Source: Desertimonas sp963733085 (GTDB lineage: Bacteria; Actinomycetota; Acidimicrobiia; Acidimicrobiales; Ilumatobacteraceae). Taken from it: DNA of 64,000 nt. A model generated the notes under the pieces. The model worked only from the letters and a program-made list of their open reading frames with translations, did not search any database and was not told the origin of the DNA. This document shows positions 35,509-45,085 of the stretch, in pieces. The stretch spans positions 1 to 64,000 of the forward strand of contig CAVTBY010000002.1 of NCBI GenBank assembly GCA_963733085.1, given 5' to 3'. A program made the position numbers and the translations under genes. Numbering within the stretch: position 1 is the stretch's first letter; every line of letters begins with the position of its first letter.

Positions 35509-36543
35509 GTGACCGAACTCATCGTGGACCGAATCGCCCCGACTGCCGTCCCAGCCACCTCCGACCTCGACGTCGGCCATGCCATCGTGGCCCGCGGGCT
35601 GGTCAAGCACTACGGCGACAACGTCGCCCTCGCCGGCATCGACATCGACGTGCGCGCCGGAACGGTGACGGCGGTGCTCGGCCCCAATGGCGCCGGCAAG
35701 ACGACGGCCGTCCGCATCCTGACGACGCTCACCGATGCCACCGCCGGGTCAGCCTCCGTCGCCGGCTTCGACGTCGCCGTCGATCCCGGCGAGGTGCGCC
35801 GGCGCATCGGCCTCGCCGCTCAAGACGCCACCGTCGATCCACTCCTGACCGGCCGGGAGAACCTGGTGATGCTCGGCGAGCTGCACCAGCTCGCCCGCAA
35901 GGACGCCGCCGGCCGCGCCGTCGAGTTGCTCGAGCAGTTCTCGCTCACCGAAGCCGCCGACCGCGTTGTGTCGGGCTACTCCGGCGGTATGCGCCGTCGC
36001 CTCGACCTCGCCGCCACCCTCGTTGCTCGTCCGCAGGTGCTGTTCCTCGACGAGCCGACCACGGGGCTCGATCCTCGGGCGCGCACCGAGCTGTGGGACG
36101 TGCTCGACACACTCGTCGACAGCGGCACCACGCTGTTGTTGACGACGCAGTACCTCGACGAGGCCGAGCGGCTCGCCGACGACATCATCGTCATCGATCG
36201 AGGCCGGGTGATCGCCCGCGGCGACGCCCGCTCGCTCAAGCGCGAGGTTGGCGGTGACCACATCTACGCCGTTCTCGTGGACGCGTCGCGCCTCGATCAG
36301 GCGGCGTCGATCGTGTCCGACGCGACTGGCGGCGAGCCGTCCATCGACGTCGAAGCCCGCTCGATCAATGTCCCGACCACCGGCGGTGTCGACGCCCTCG
36401 TGACCGTCGCCACCCAGTTCCGTGACGCCGGAATCGCCGTCGAGGACCTGAGCATCCGCCAGCCGACGCTCGACGACGTGTTCCTCACGCTTACCGGCGA
36501 GCCATGTCCCGACGAGGCCGAAGACAAGGAGGTTGTCGAATGA
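35509..36543 (+). CDS. DrrA-type ABC exporter ATPase
   Basis: 344 residues. Walker A VLGPNGAGKTTAVRIL, Q-loop GLAAQDATVDPLLTGRENL, signature GYSGGMRRRLDLAATL, Walker B VLFLDEPTTGLDP and LLTTQYLDEAERL. The C-terminal tail LSIRQPTLDDVFLTLTGEP is diagnostic of the daunorubicin-resistance (DrrA) family. GTG 35509 has a strong GGAGG 10 bp upstream. Its stop overlaps the permease ATG. It likely exports a lipid or hydrophobic compound. Confidence 0.9.
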   Translation: MTELIVDRIAPTAVPATSDLDVGHAIVARGLVKHYGDNVALAGIDIDVRAGTVTAVLGPNGAGKTTAVRILTTLTDATAGSASVAGFDVAVDPGEVRRRIGLAAQDATVDPLLTGRENLVMLGELHQLARKDAAGRAVELLEQFSLTEAADRVVSGYSGGMRRRLDLAATLVARPQVLFLDEPTTGLDPRARTELWDVLDTLVDSGTTLLLTTQYLDEAERLADDIIVIDRGRVIARGDARSLKREVGGDHIYAVLVDASRLDQAASIVSDATGGEPSIDVEARSINVPTTGGVDALVTVATQFRDAGIAVEDLSIRQPTLDDVFLTLTGEPCPDEAEDKEVVE

Positions 36544-37427
36544 CGGCCGCAACCATCGACATCGGCGCGATTGCGCCGACAGCCGCGCCGGAAGTGCATC
36601 GACCGCGCGGCGTCTTTCACGACGCCTGGGTGATCGCCCGCCGCGGCCTCACCCACATGAAGCGCCAGCCCGAGCAGCTCAGCGACGCCACGATCAACCC
36701 GATCATGTTCGTGTTGCTGTTCGCCTACGTGTTCGGCGGGGCGATCCCGATTCCGGGGGGCAGCTACCGCGAGTATCTGATGGGCGGCATCTTCGCCCAG
36801 ACGATCGTGTTCACCTGCTTCGGTGTCGCCCTCGCGCTGACCAACGACCGCAAGAACAACGCCGTCGACCGCTTCCGCTCCCTGCCGATCGCCAAGGGCG
36901 CTGTGCTCGGCGGTCATGCCATCGCCAACATGATCAAGTCGTTGTTGCCGCTCGTGATCATGTCGCTGTGCGGACTGGCCGTCGGCTGGCGGATCCGGGG
37001 CGGTGTCGCCGACGCCGCCGGCGGCTACCTCCTACTGATCGCCTTCGCCTTCGCGATGATCTGGGTGGGCGTGCTCTTCGGCAGCCTCGTCAAGACCCCC
37101 GAGGGGGTAACGGGGATCGCGTTCGCCGTGTTGTTCCCGCTGACGTTCGCGGCGAGCACGTTCGTGCCGCTCACCCGGGTCAACGAGGCCGGCGAGTACG
37201 AGGACACGATGCCCGGCGTCCTGCAGACCGTCGCCGAGTGGAACCCCGTGACGACGCTGGCCAACGCCGTGCGCATCCAGTTCGGCAATCCGGTCGCCGA
37301 CCAGGGCCCGAACCAGCCGTGGTCGATCGAGCACCCAGCGGCGTACACGCTGATCTGGGCGATCGCCATCGTCGCCGTCTGCGCCCCACTCGCCGTGCGC
37401 GCCTACGAACGCTCGATCAAGAAGTAA
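36540..37427 (+). CDS. DrrB-type ABC-2 exporter permease
   Basis: 295 residues with six membrane helices and the ABC-2 signature region: TINPIMFVLLFAYVFGGAIP, then LMGGIFAQTIVFTCFGVALA, the coupling loop NDRKNNAVDRFRSLPIAKGA, and FAVLFPLTFAASTFVPLTRV. The N-terminal 25 residues are cytosolic. ATG overlaps the DrrA-type stop, so the two make one exporter. Confidence 0.88.
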   Translation: MTAATIDIGAIAPTAAPEVHRPRGVFHDAWVIARRGLTHMKRQPEQLSDATINPIMFVLLFAYVFGGAIPIPGGSYREYLMGGIFAQTIVFTCFGVALALTNDRKNNAVDRFRSLPIAKGAVLGGHAIANMIKSLLPLVIMSLCGLAVGWRIRGGVADAAGGYLLLIAFAFAMIWVGVLFGSLVKTPEGVTGIAFAVLFPLTFAASTFVPLTRVNEAGEYEDTMPGVLQTVAEWNPVTTLANAVRIQFGNPVADQGPNQPWSIEHPAAYTLIWAIAIVAVCAPLAVRAYERSIKK

Positions 37428-37441
37428 CCCCCGCTCTTGAT

Positions 37442-37505
37442 TGGAGTGTTTCGTGCTGATGGAGTGTCACCTGCCGGGAAACCCGGCAGGTGACACTCCA
37501 ATGAC
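37442..37505. repeat. Family B repeat, copy 4, containing a perfect 19-bp hairpin
   Basis: An outer arm TGGAGTGTTTCGTGCTGA is followed by TGGAGTGTCACCTGCCGGG-AAA with its exact complement at 37482-37500. The stem has 19 perfect pairs and a 3-nt loop. The inner sequence departs from other B copies after GGAGTGT, as if the arm pair had been rewritten in step on both sides. It lies between the DrrB-type gene and a VOC gene on the same strand. Confidence 0.85.
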
Positions 37506-37529
37506 CGCGGCGCCGTAGCGTCGGTGGGC

Positions 37530-37952
37530 ATGGGTCACCCGCGTTTCCACCTCGCCATCCCCGTCGACGATCTCGACGCGGCGCGCCGGTTCTACGGCGG
37601 CGTCATGCAGTGTCCGCAAGGACGTGAGGCGGACACGTGGGTCGACTGGGACCTCTACGGCCACCAACTGGTGACCCACCTCGCCGGCCTCGACGCCGCC
37701 GGTGACGCTGCGGCCAACCCCGTCGACGGCCACGACGTCCCCGTCCCGCACTTCGGCGTGCTCCTCGACGTCGACTCGTTCCACGAACTGGCTGCACGGG
37801 TGCGCGCCGCCGGCATCGCGTTCGACATCGAGCCGTATCTCCGCTTCGAGGGCCTGACGGGCGAGCAGTGGACGATGTTCTTCCGCGACCCAGCAGGCAA
37901 CGCACTGGAGTTCAAGGCGTTCGCCGACGACGCCGCCGTGTTCGCCCGCTGA
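37530..37952 (+). CDS. VOC-family (glyoxalase/bleomycin-resistance fold) protein
   Basis: 140 residues, two beta-alpha-beta-beta-beta modules: FHLAIPVDDLDAARRFYGGV, VDWDLYGHQLVTHLAGLD, PHFGVLLDVDSFHELAARVR and EQWTMFFRDPAGNALEFKAF. His4-like, His76-like and C-terminal Glu positions would give a metal site. Related proteins are often called dioxygenases by similarity only. ATG 37530 is used. It is tail-to-tail with the AsnC gene of the tyrosine cluster; any link to that pathway is unproven. Confidence 0.75.
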   Translation: MGHPRFHLAIPVDDLDAARRFYGGVMQCPQGREADTWVDWDLYGHQLVTHLAGLDAAGDAAANPVDGHDVPVPHFGVLLDVDSFHELAARVRAAGIAFDIEPYLRFEGLTGEQWTMFFRDPAGNALEFKAFADDAAVFAR

Positions 37953-37954
37953 GA

Positions 37955-38407
37955 TCACGGCGGAAGCTCGTCGACCGACACTGCGTCCGGGTGGACGCGC
38001 AGCTTCGGGGAGTTGAGGGCGAGGCTCGACGTCGTCCGCTGCACACCTGGGGCGGCGAGCACCCTCTCGAGAACGAGGTGGAGGTGGTCATTGGTGCGAG
38101 CAACGACCCGGCAGATGAGGTCGCCCGGTCCGGTGGTCTTGTGGATCTCGAGGACCTCGGGGATCGCTGTCAGCTCGGCGAGGGCAGCTTGCTCTTGGCC
38201 CTGGGCGATCTCCAACGTCACGAACGCCAACACGTCGTACCCCATCGCCTTGAGGTCGACGACCGGTCCCCAGCCGATGATGATCTCCGACTCCTGCAAC
38301 CGGTCTAGTCGGGCCTGCACCGTGTTGCGGGCGACGCCGAGCCGGCGGGAGAGCTCGAGCACGTTCGGGCGTGTCAGCTCGCCGAGAGCAGCGACCAACG
38401 ATTTCAT
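37955..38407 (-). CDS. Lrp/AsnC-family regulator of the tyrosine cluster
   Basis: 150 residues. N-terminal HTH: VAALGELTRPNVLELSRRLG and VARNTVQARLDRLQESEIII; C-terminal RAM domain: VLAFVTLEIAQGQEQAALAE, then TGPGDLICRVVARTNDHLHL. Such regulators bind amino acids, and the divergent position 107 bp from HPPD makes tyrosine/phenylalanine-dependent control of the operon likely. The N-terminus is slightly short compared with typical AsnC, beginning directly at the first helix. Confidence 0.83.
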   Translation of the reverse strand: MKSLVAALGELTRPNVLELSRRLGVARNTVQARLDRLQESEIIIGWGPVVDLKAMGYDVLAFVTLEIAQGQEQAALAELTAIPEVLEIHKTTGPGDLICRVVARTNDHLHLVLERVLAAPGVQRTTSSLALNSPKLRVHPDAVSVDELPP

Positions 38408-38514
38408 GCTGTTGAGGCTACAAACTGCTCATCGCCAACGACATCATCTGAACAGACTGCGCAGGTATTGTTGCGGATGTTGACCACACCGCCATCCTCG
38501 GGTTTGCTTCGCAG

Positions 38515-39651
38515 ATGAGCGCCACCGACACCACCGTCACGCCGGACTCTCGCGACACCCCGGCCCGGCACCTCCTCGGCTGGGACTGCATCGAGTTCTG
38601 GGTCGGCAACGCCCGCACGACCGCCGGGTTCCTGATGTCGCACTTCGGCTTCCGTTGCACCGGCTACGCCGGCCCAGAGACCGGGCGGCGCGACAAGGCG
38701 AGCTACGTCCTCGAGCAGGGCGACATCCGCTTCGTCGTGTCCGGCGCGCTGCAGGCCGACTCGCCGATCGCCGACCACGTGCGCCGCCACGGCGATGGGG
38801 TCCACGACCTCGCCTGGCTCGTCGACGACGCCGCCGCCACCTACGCCGCCGCGCTCGCCCGCGGCGCCCGTAGCGTGCGCGAGCCCTGGGTCGAGCACGA
38901 CGACTACGGCGACCTGGAGCTCGCCCAAGTCGCCGCCTACGGCGACACGGTGCACACGTTCGTCAACCGCTTGCGCTACCGGGGCACTGCGCTGGAGCCC
39001 GGGTACACCGACGACAAGCTCCCCAACCCGAAGGTCGGCCCCGACGTCGGCCTCGTCGCCATCGACCACGTCGTCGGCAACGTCGCCCGCGGCGAGCTCG
39101 ACACGTGGGTCGACTTCTACTCCGACGTGATGGGCTTCGCCCAGCTGATGCACTTCGACGACGAGCAGATCCGCACTGAGTACTCGGCGCTGATGTCGAC
39201 GGTCGTGTGGGACGGCAGCAAGATCGTGATGCCGATCAACGAGCCGGCCGACGGTCTCAAGAAGAGCCAGATCCAGGAGTACATCGAGCACTACGACGGT
39301 CCAGGCGTGCAGCACATCGCCCTGCGCACCGACGACATCGTCAACGCCGTGCAGGCGATGCGCGACCGCGGCGTGCGCTTCATGAACGTGCCGGACGCGT
39401 ACTACGACGAGGCCAAGGCCCGCCTCGCCGAGTTCGACCTGCCGTGGGACGAGCTGCAGCGCCTCAACATCCTCGCCGACAAGGATCACGACGGCTATCT
39501 GCTGCAGATCTTCACGGAGACGATCACCGACCGTCCCGCCGTGTTCATCGAGATCATCGAGCGCCACGGGGCCAAGGGCTTCGGCGAGGGAAACTTCAAG
39601 GCCCTGTTCGAGGCGATCGAGCGCGACCAGGCTGCCCGCGGCAATCTGTAG
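38515..39651 (+). CDS. hppD: 4-hydroxyphenylpyruvate dioxygenase
   Basis: 378 residues with both VOC domains. Iron ligands are His185 (VAIDHVVGNV), His267 (GVQHIALRT) and Glu346 (FIEIIER). FGEGNFKALFEAIERDQ is the conserved C-terminal gate helix. It converts 4-hydroxyphenylpyruvate to homogentisate. It is the first gene of the plus-strand tyrosine operon, with the aminotransferase fusion 3 bp downstream. Confidence 0.95.
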   Translation: MSATDTTVTPDSRDTPARHLLGWDCIEFWVGNARTTAGFLMSHFGFRCTGYAGPETGRRDKASYVLEQGDIRFVVSGALQADSPIADHVRRHGDGVHDLAWLVDDAAATYAAALARGARSVREPWVEHDDYGDLELAQVAAYGDTVHTFVNRLRYRGTALEPGYTDDKLPNPKVGPDVGLVAIDHVVGNVARGELDTWVDFYSDVMGFAQLMHFDDEQIRTEYSALMSTVVWDGSKIVMPINEPADGLKKSQIQEYIEHYDGPGVQHIALRTDDIVNAVQAMRDRGVRFMNVPDAYYDEAKARLAEFDLPWDELQRLNILADKDHDGYLLQIFTETITDRPAVFIEIIERHGAKGFGEGNFKALFEAIERDQAARGNL

Positions 39652-39654
39652 GCG

Positions 39655-41262
39655 ATGAAACCTCCCGTGCCGGTCGCCCGGCTGGGCGAGCTGCCGCGCT
39701 ACCAGCCGGGGCGCTCGTCAGCAGCGGCGATGGCCGAGCACGGCTTGACGTCAGCGATCAAGCTGGCGTCCAACGAGTCGCCGTTCGGCCCGTTGCCCGG
39801 GGTTCCCGAGGCGGTCGCAGCGGCGATGCGGGACGTCAACCGCTACCCCGACCACACCACCGAGGAGTTGCGCGAGCGCTTCGCCGACCACGTCGGCGTG
39901 CCACGCGACCGCATCGCCTGTGGACCAGGATCGGTCGGGCTGCTCGAGCAGCTTGCGCTCGCCTACGTTGACCGCGACGACGAGGTCGTCTACCCGTGGC
40001 CGAGCTTCATCGCCTACCCGCAGTTCACCCGCCTGGCGGGCGGAAAAGAGTCGACCGTGCCCCTGACGCGCCAGGCATTCGATGCCGAGGCGGTCGTCGC
40101 CGCGATGTCCGAACGCACCCGCGTCGTGCTGATCGCCAACCCGAACAACCCGACGTCGACGGCGCTGCGCACTTCCGACCTGACCCGCATCGTCGATGCG
40201 GCACCGGCCGACTGCCTCGTCGTGATCGACGAGGCCTACCACGAGTTCGTCACCGGCGCCGACGTCCCCAATGCGATCGAACTGTTCGGCGACCGCCCCA
40301 ACGTCGCCGTGCTGCGCACACTGTCGAAGGCGTACGGGCTCGCCGGCCTGCGCGTCGGATTCCTCGTCGCCGACCCCGCCGTCGTCGAGGCCGTCGACGC
40401 CTGCGCCATCCCGTTCGGCGTCAATGCCGCGGCGCAGGCTGCCGCCCTTGCTGCTCTCGACCAGCACGCCGAGGTCGCCCGTCGCTGCGCCGTCATCACC
40501 GCCGAGCGGAACCGCGTCGCCCAGACGTTGCGCCGACGAGGACTCGGCGTGCCAGCGAGCGAAGCCAACTTCTGGTGGCTGCCAGCCGGTGACACGGCGG
40601 GTGAGCTTGCATTCGCCTGGGAGCGGCGCGGCGTCGTGACACGACCGCTCGGCGTCGGCATCCGCGTCACGGTCGGCTCGCCCGACGAGAACGACCGCTT
40701 CCTCGACGCCCTCGATTCCGCAGTCGCCGACGAGCCGGCCGTCGTCGCCGGGTGGGGGACGGCGACCGGCGCCAACGCCGTCGCCGCGGCCGACTGGCTC
40801 GACCGCCTCGACGCCGCCCTCGCCCGCTACCGCGATCACCTGTCCGTCGAGCACCCGCGCCGCACCGATCCGGTCCCCGGCGAGGACGAGACGTGGGACG
40901 ACCGCGACGTGTGGGCGCACGTCGCCGAGTTCGGCGACTACTGGCTCGCCGAGCTAACGACCTTGCTCGACTCGCCGGTCGGGGAGCCGCCACTGTTCGG
41001 CCGCACCCGCCGTGACCTCACGCGGATCGCTGCGATCGAGACAGGTCGCGACGCGGACCCGGCTGAGCACCTCGACACGATCGAGCGATCCGCCGATCGG
41101 CTCGCCGCCCTGCTCGCCGGGATGACCGACGAAGACTGGGCGCGCACTGGCCGGCATGAGACACTCGGGGTCATGGATCTCGACGCCCAACTGCGCCACT
41201 TCCACGTCGGCCACTACGAGGAGCACGCCGACCAACTCGACCTCACCGCTACGAACCGATGA
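39655..41262 (+). CDS. HisC-type aromatic aminotransferase fused to a C-terminal DinB-like domain
   Basis: 535 residues in two parts. Residues 1-360 are a fold-type I PLP aminotransferase of the HisC/Pat group: LASNESPFGPLPGVPEAVAA, ANPNNPTS, DEAYHEFV and the Schiff-base Lys225 in RTLSKAYGLAGLRVGF. In this operon it should convert tyrosine to 4-hydroxyphenylpyruvate. Residues about 375-535 are not part of HisC. They form a four-helix DinB/MDMPI-like domain with a candidate metal triad: His422 (DVWAHVAEF) and His520/His524 (RHFHVGHYEEHADQ). Single-domain HisC proteins stop near 360 residues. DinB-fold proteins include the mycothiol-dependent maleylpyruvate isomerase, so this domain may supply the maleylacetoacetate isomerase missing from the cluster. 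That last step is inference. Confidence 0.85.
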   Translation: MKPPVPVARLGELPRYQPGRSSAAAMAEHGLTSAIKLASNESPFGPLPGVPEAVAAAMRDVNRYPDHTTEELRERFADHVGVPRDRIACGPGSVGLLEQLALAYVDRDDEVVYPWPSFIAYPQFTRLAGGKESTVPLTRQAFDAEAVVAAMSERTRVVLIANPNNPTSTALRTSDLTRIVDAAPADCLVVIDEAYHEFVTGADVPNAIELFGDRPNVAVLRTLSKAYGLAGLRVGFLVADPAVVEAVDACAIPFGVNAAAQAAALAALDQHAEVARRCAVITAERNRVAQTLRRRGLGVPASEANFWWLPAGDTAGELAFAWERRGVVTRPLGVGIRVTVGSPDENDRFLDALDSAVADEPAVVAGWGTATGANAVAAADWLDRLDAALARYRDHLSVEHPRRTDPVPGEDETWDDRDVWAHVAEFGDYWLAELTTLLDSPVGEPPLFGRTRRDLTRIAAIETGRDADPAEHLDTIERSADRLAALLAGMTDEDWARTGRHETLGVMDLDAQLRHFHVGHYEEHADQLDLTATNR

Positions 41263-41365
41263 GCGAGCGAGTCTTCGAGCGAGCGACTCAGCGTTACGGC
41301 GCCTTTAGCTCAATGGTGCACCGCCCGTCGCCTCCCACGGTCAATCACATGGCCATGGTGCACCG

Positions 41366-42544
41366 ATGAGTGAGACCTGGGCACCAGTACCGGAGGGATC
41401 CGACTTCCCGTTCGAGAACCTGCCGTTCGGGATCTTCCGGCCGCGCGACGAGGAGCCGCGTGTCGGCGTGCGCATTGGTGACCACGTCGTCGACCTCGTT
41501 GCCGCCGGGATCGACCTCGACCTCACTGCGCGGCCGTCGCTCAACCTGCTGATGGCCAGCGGGCGCGGTGGGGCGCTGCGTAGCCGCGTCGCCGAGCTAC
41601 TCATCGGGCCGGAGCGGTTCGACGTGCTGCTCCCGATCGACGAGGTGTTCGTTCTGATGCCCGTCGACGTCGTCGACTTCATCGACTTCTACTCGTCGAT
41701 CCACCACGCCTCGAACATGGGGACGATGTTCCGCCCCGGCCCCGAGCCGCTGCTCCCGAACTGGCGCCAACTGCCGGTCGCCTACCACGGCCGGGCACGC
41801 ACCGTCGTCCCCAGCGGCACCCCCGTGGTGCGCCCGGAGGGCTTGATCCAGCAGGGCGAGGGACCGGCTCGCCTGGCGCCGACCCAGATGCTCGACATCG
41901 AGCTCGAGGTCGGGTTCTTCGTCGGCGGACCGCCGGCGTCGAGGATCGAGACCGACCACGCCGATCGCCACGTCTTCGGCGTCGTGCTGCTCAACGACTG
42001 GTCGGCCCGCGACATTCAGTCGTTCGAGTATCAACCGCTCGGCCCGCACCTGGCGAAGAGCTTCGCAACGACGATCTCGCCGTGGGTCGTCACCCTCGAC
42101 GCCCTTCGGCCCTTCCTTGTCGAGCCGCCGGCGCAAGAGCCCGATCCCGAGCCGTACCTGCGGGCCGCCCTGCCGTGGGGGCTCGACCTCAACCTCACCG
42201 TCGAGCTCAACGGCGAGCAGATCACGGCGACGAACTTTCGGGAGATGTACTGGACCTTCGCCCAGCAGCTCGCCCACCTCACCGTCAACGGGGCGCCGAC
42301 GAGCGCCGGCGATCTGTATGGCTCGGGGACTGCGAGCGGGCCGACGCCCGGCGAACGGGGAAGCCTGATCGAGCTCACTTGGCGCGGCGCCGAGCCGCTC
42401 ACGCTTGCCGACGGATCGACGCGCACGTTCCTCGAGGACGACGACACGGTCACGCTTCGCGGCTGGTGCGGTGGCGGTGACCAGCCGCGGATCGGTTTCG
42501 GTGAGGCAACCGGGACGATTGTCGCGACACCGGAACGGGAATGA
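41366..42544 (+). CDS. fahA: Fumarylacetoacetase
   Basis: 392 residues. The N-terminal SH3-like domain starts FPFENLPFGIFRPRDEEPRV; the catalytic FAH domain has DFIDFYSSIHHASNMGTMFR, the metal Glu pair in MLDIELEVGFFVGG, LLNDWSARDIQSFEYQPLGP and KSFATTISPWVVTLDAL. It hydrolyses fumarylacetoacetate to fumarate and acetoacetate. A 103-bp gap separates it from the aminotransferase fusion; HGD follows 19 bp downstream. Length and motifs are those of the eukaryote-like FAH group. Confidence 0.93.
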   Translation: MSETWAPVPEGSDFPFENLPFGIFRPRDEEPRVGVRIGDHVVDLVAAGIDLDLTARPSLNLLMASGRGGALRSRVAELLIGPERFDVLLPIDEVFVLMPVDVVDFIDFYSSIHHASNMGTMFRPGPEPLLPNWRQLPVAYHGRARTVVPSGTPVVRPEGLIQQGEGPARLAPTQMLDIELEVGFFVGGPPASRIETDHADRHVFGVVLLNDWSARDIQSFEYQPLGPHLAKSFATTISPWVVTLDALRPFLVEPPAQEPDPEPYLRAALPWGLDLNLTVELNGEQITATNFREMYWTFAQQLAHLTVNGAPTSAGDLYGSGTASGPTPGERGSLIELTWRGAEPLTLADGSTRTFLEDDDTVTLRGWCGGGDQPRIGFGEATGTIVATPERE

Positions 42545-42563
42545 ACCTCACGGAGGTCATGTC

Positions 42564-43730
42564 ATGACGTATTACCGCACGGTCGGCGACATCCCCCGTA
42601 AGCGCCACTCGCTGCACCGAGTCGACGGTGCCGTCGCCGCCGAGGAGATGGTGGGGGAGGAAGGCTTCTCCGGCCCGTCGAGCTTGCTCTACCACCGCCA
42701 CTCGCCGAGCGCCCTCGTGAGCATCGACGACGCCGGCATCGATCTGCCTGAGTTCACGGCGAACCAGCCGGTCGCCCCGCATCACCTGCAGACGACGAAA
42801 CTGTCGACCGCGCCGGGCGACGCAGTCACGGCCCGGACCGCGTTGCTCGGCAACGACGACGTCCAGCTGCTGTACGTCACGGCCACGACGACGAGCCCGC
42901 TGTACCGCAACGCCGTCGGCGACGAGCTGGTGTACGTGCAGTCGGGCAGCGCCACGTTGGAGAGCGTGTTCGGCAGCCTGACGGTGGCGGCCGGTGACTA
43001 TGTCGTCGTGCCGACCGGCGTGACACATCGCTGGGTCGTCGGAGCGGACGCCGGGGCTGTCGAGCTGCTCGTCCTGTCGTCGCGCAGTCACATCCACATC
43101 CCGGCCAAGTACCTCACGGCGACCGGTCAGATCGCCGACGGCTCGCCGTACTCCGAGCGAGACGTACGCGGCCCCGACGGCCCGCTGCTCGTCGAGGGCC
43201 AGGACGTCGAGGTGCTCGTGCGCACCCGCGCCGGGTTCGCTCGTCATGTCCACCGTGACCACCCGTTCGACGTCGTCGGATGGGATGGATACGTCTATCC
43301 GTGGGCGTTGAGCATTCACGACTTCGAACCGATCGTCGGGCGCTTCCACCAGCCTCCACCCGTGCACCAGACGTTCGCCGGCACCGGTTTCGTCGTCTGC
43401 TCGTTCGTGCCGCGGTATTACGACTTCGACCCCAACGCCGTGAAGGTGCCGTACCACCACTCCAACGTCGACTCCGACGAGGTGCTGTTCTACTCCGACG
43501 GCGACTTCATGAGCCGAGCCGGCTCGGGCATCGGCGTCGGGTCGATCAGCCTTCACCCCGCCGGCTTCATCCACGGCCCGCAACCTGGCAGCCGAGAGCG
43601 CAGCGAGTCGCAAGACCGCACGAGCGAGCTCGCGGTGATGCTCGACACGTTCGCACCGTTGGGTCTCACGCAAGCGGCGCGCGACGTCAGTGACCCGGAC
43701 TACCCGTGGTCGTGGGCTGGCGGAACTTGA
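42564..43730 (+). CDS. hmgA: Homogentisate 1,2-dioxygenase
   Basis: 388 residues with a cupin core. Iron-site segments are VPYHHSNVDSDEVLFYSDGD and HPAGFIHGPQPGS (His331 and His337). It is about 50 residues shorter than the classical enzyme, as in many actinobacteria. It opens the homogentisate ring to maleylacetoacetate. ATG 42564 has GGAGG 8 bp upstream. Last gene of the tyrosine operon, so the cluster covers transamination, HPPD, HGD and FAH but has no stand-alone isomerase. Confidence 0.9.
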   Translation: MTYYRTVGDIPRKRHSLHRVDGAVAAEEMVGEEGFSGPSSLLYHRHSPSALVSIDDAGIDLPEFTANQPVAPHHLQTTKLSTAPGDAVTARTALLGNDDVQLLYVTATTTSPLYRNAVGDELVYVQSGSATLESVFGSLTVAAGDYVVVPTGVTHRWVVGADAGAVELLVLSSRSHIHIPAKYLTATGQIADGSPYSERDVRGPDGPLLVEGQDVEVLVRTRAGFARHVHRDHPFDVVGWDGYVYPWALSIHDFEPIVGRFHQPPPVHQTFAGTGFVVCSFVPRYYDFDPNAVKVPYHHSNVDSDEVLFYSDGDFMSRAGSGIGVGSISLHPAGFIHGPQPGSRERSESQDRTSELAVMLDTFAPLGLTQAARDVSDPDYPWSWAGGT

Positions 43731-45085
43731 TCGAGCATCGGTGAGAACCGGCTAACGTCCGCCCGAGCGTCCAAGAGCGGGCGTTCACGGGAGAGCGGAG
43801 CGCGACTATGGCTCGGAACGGTTCGCGTCGGATCAACGGAAGCGACCGGGCAGGGCCCAGGATGCTCCGTCGACGCACACTCGGCGCGATCGTCATCGCG
43901 ACTGTCGCCGTTTGGACCGTCTCAGGGCTGGCAGTGGCGACGACACCGCCGGCCGAGCCAGAACCGACGACGACGCTCGCGCCAACCCCTGAACCGGCCG
44001 AGCCGCCCGCACCAACGGCCGCGCCAACGACCGCAGCCGAGCCGACCGAGCCTTCGACGACAGCGGCAACGGCGATCGCGCCGACGACCGCGGAAACGAC
44101 GACGACCGCTCTCGCGACCACTACAGCGGCGCCCGCCGCCACCGCCTCTCCGCCTGTCTATTCGGCCAACGCCGAATGCAATCCAGCGACAGCACAGACG
44201 ACGGTGACGTGGCGCGTCACCAACACGGGCACAACGCCACTGCCGATCGTCTCGAGTTCCGAGGGCGTGTCACTGGAGCCCAACCCAGTGCCCCCGGGCG
44301 CTTCGGCCACGGCGACCAGGGTTCTCGACGGCCCAGCATCCGATCAGCAGGTGACGAGCACGTTGACGGTCGAGATCGATGGCCAGCAGGTTCCGTTGAC
44401 CGACCTGGTCTTCGCAAACGTGTGCCAAGGCCCAGCGCTGCCACCTGAGGTGTCCTTCACGTTCACGAAGACGCCAAGCGCGACGACTGCGGCAGTGGGC
44501 GACACGATCGAGTACGTCTATTGCGGGCAGAACAACAGCACGATCCCGCTGGAGGTCGTGCGCTTTGCCGACGACCGCCTCGGCGTTGTCGCCGAAGGTC
44601 AACTGGTCGTCGGTCCCGGCGAGACGGTGTGCAACACCGACATCGGTCCCTCGATCACCTACGAGGTGCAGGCGGACGACGCAGGCGCGCCGATCTACAA
44701 CGAAGCGATCGTGACCGTACAGACCCAGGAAACCGAGCGACGCGTCTACCAGCAAGCTGCTGACACCGCGGTCGACGTGCCGGTCCTCGTGGCCCAGCCC
44801 CAGGTGAAGGTCGACATCTGCCACGCGAACCAGGGGGGCGGATACGTCGGGTTGCAGGATTCGGCGTCCGCACTCGTCGAAGGCAGCGGTCACAACCGCG
44901 ATGACCACCAGGACGGACGCGATGTCATCCCGCCGGGTCCGTGGGACTCCGACGGGCGCAACTGGAACGCGGAGATCGACGACGAGCTGCAGGATTGGAT
45001 CGCCGGGAACTGTCGTGGCGACCCCCCGACTCCGACCGAGCCGACGGTGCCGCCGACCGAGCCGACGGTGCCGCCGACGGAGCCG

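Noticed and set aside
41298..41330. tRNA-like segment GGCGCCTTTAGCTCAATGG
   Set aside because: It resembles the 5' half of a tRNA, but no D-stem closure, anticodon arm or matching 3' acceptor half follows. At most a short chance match or fragment.
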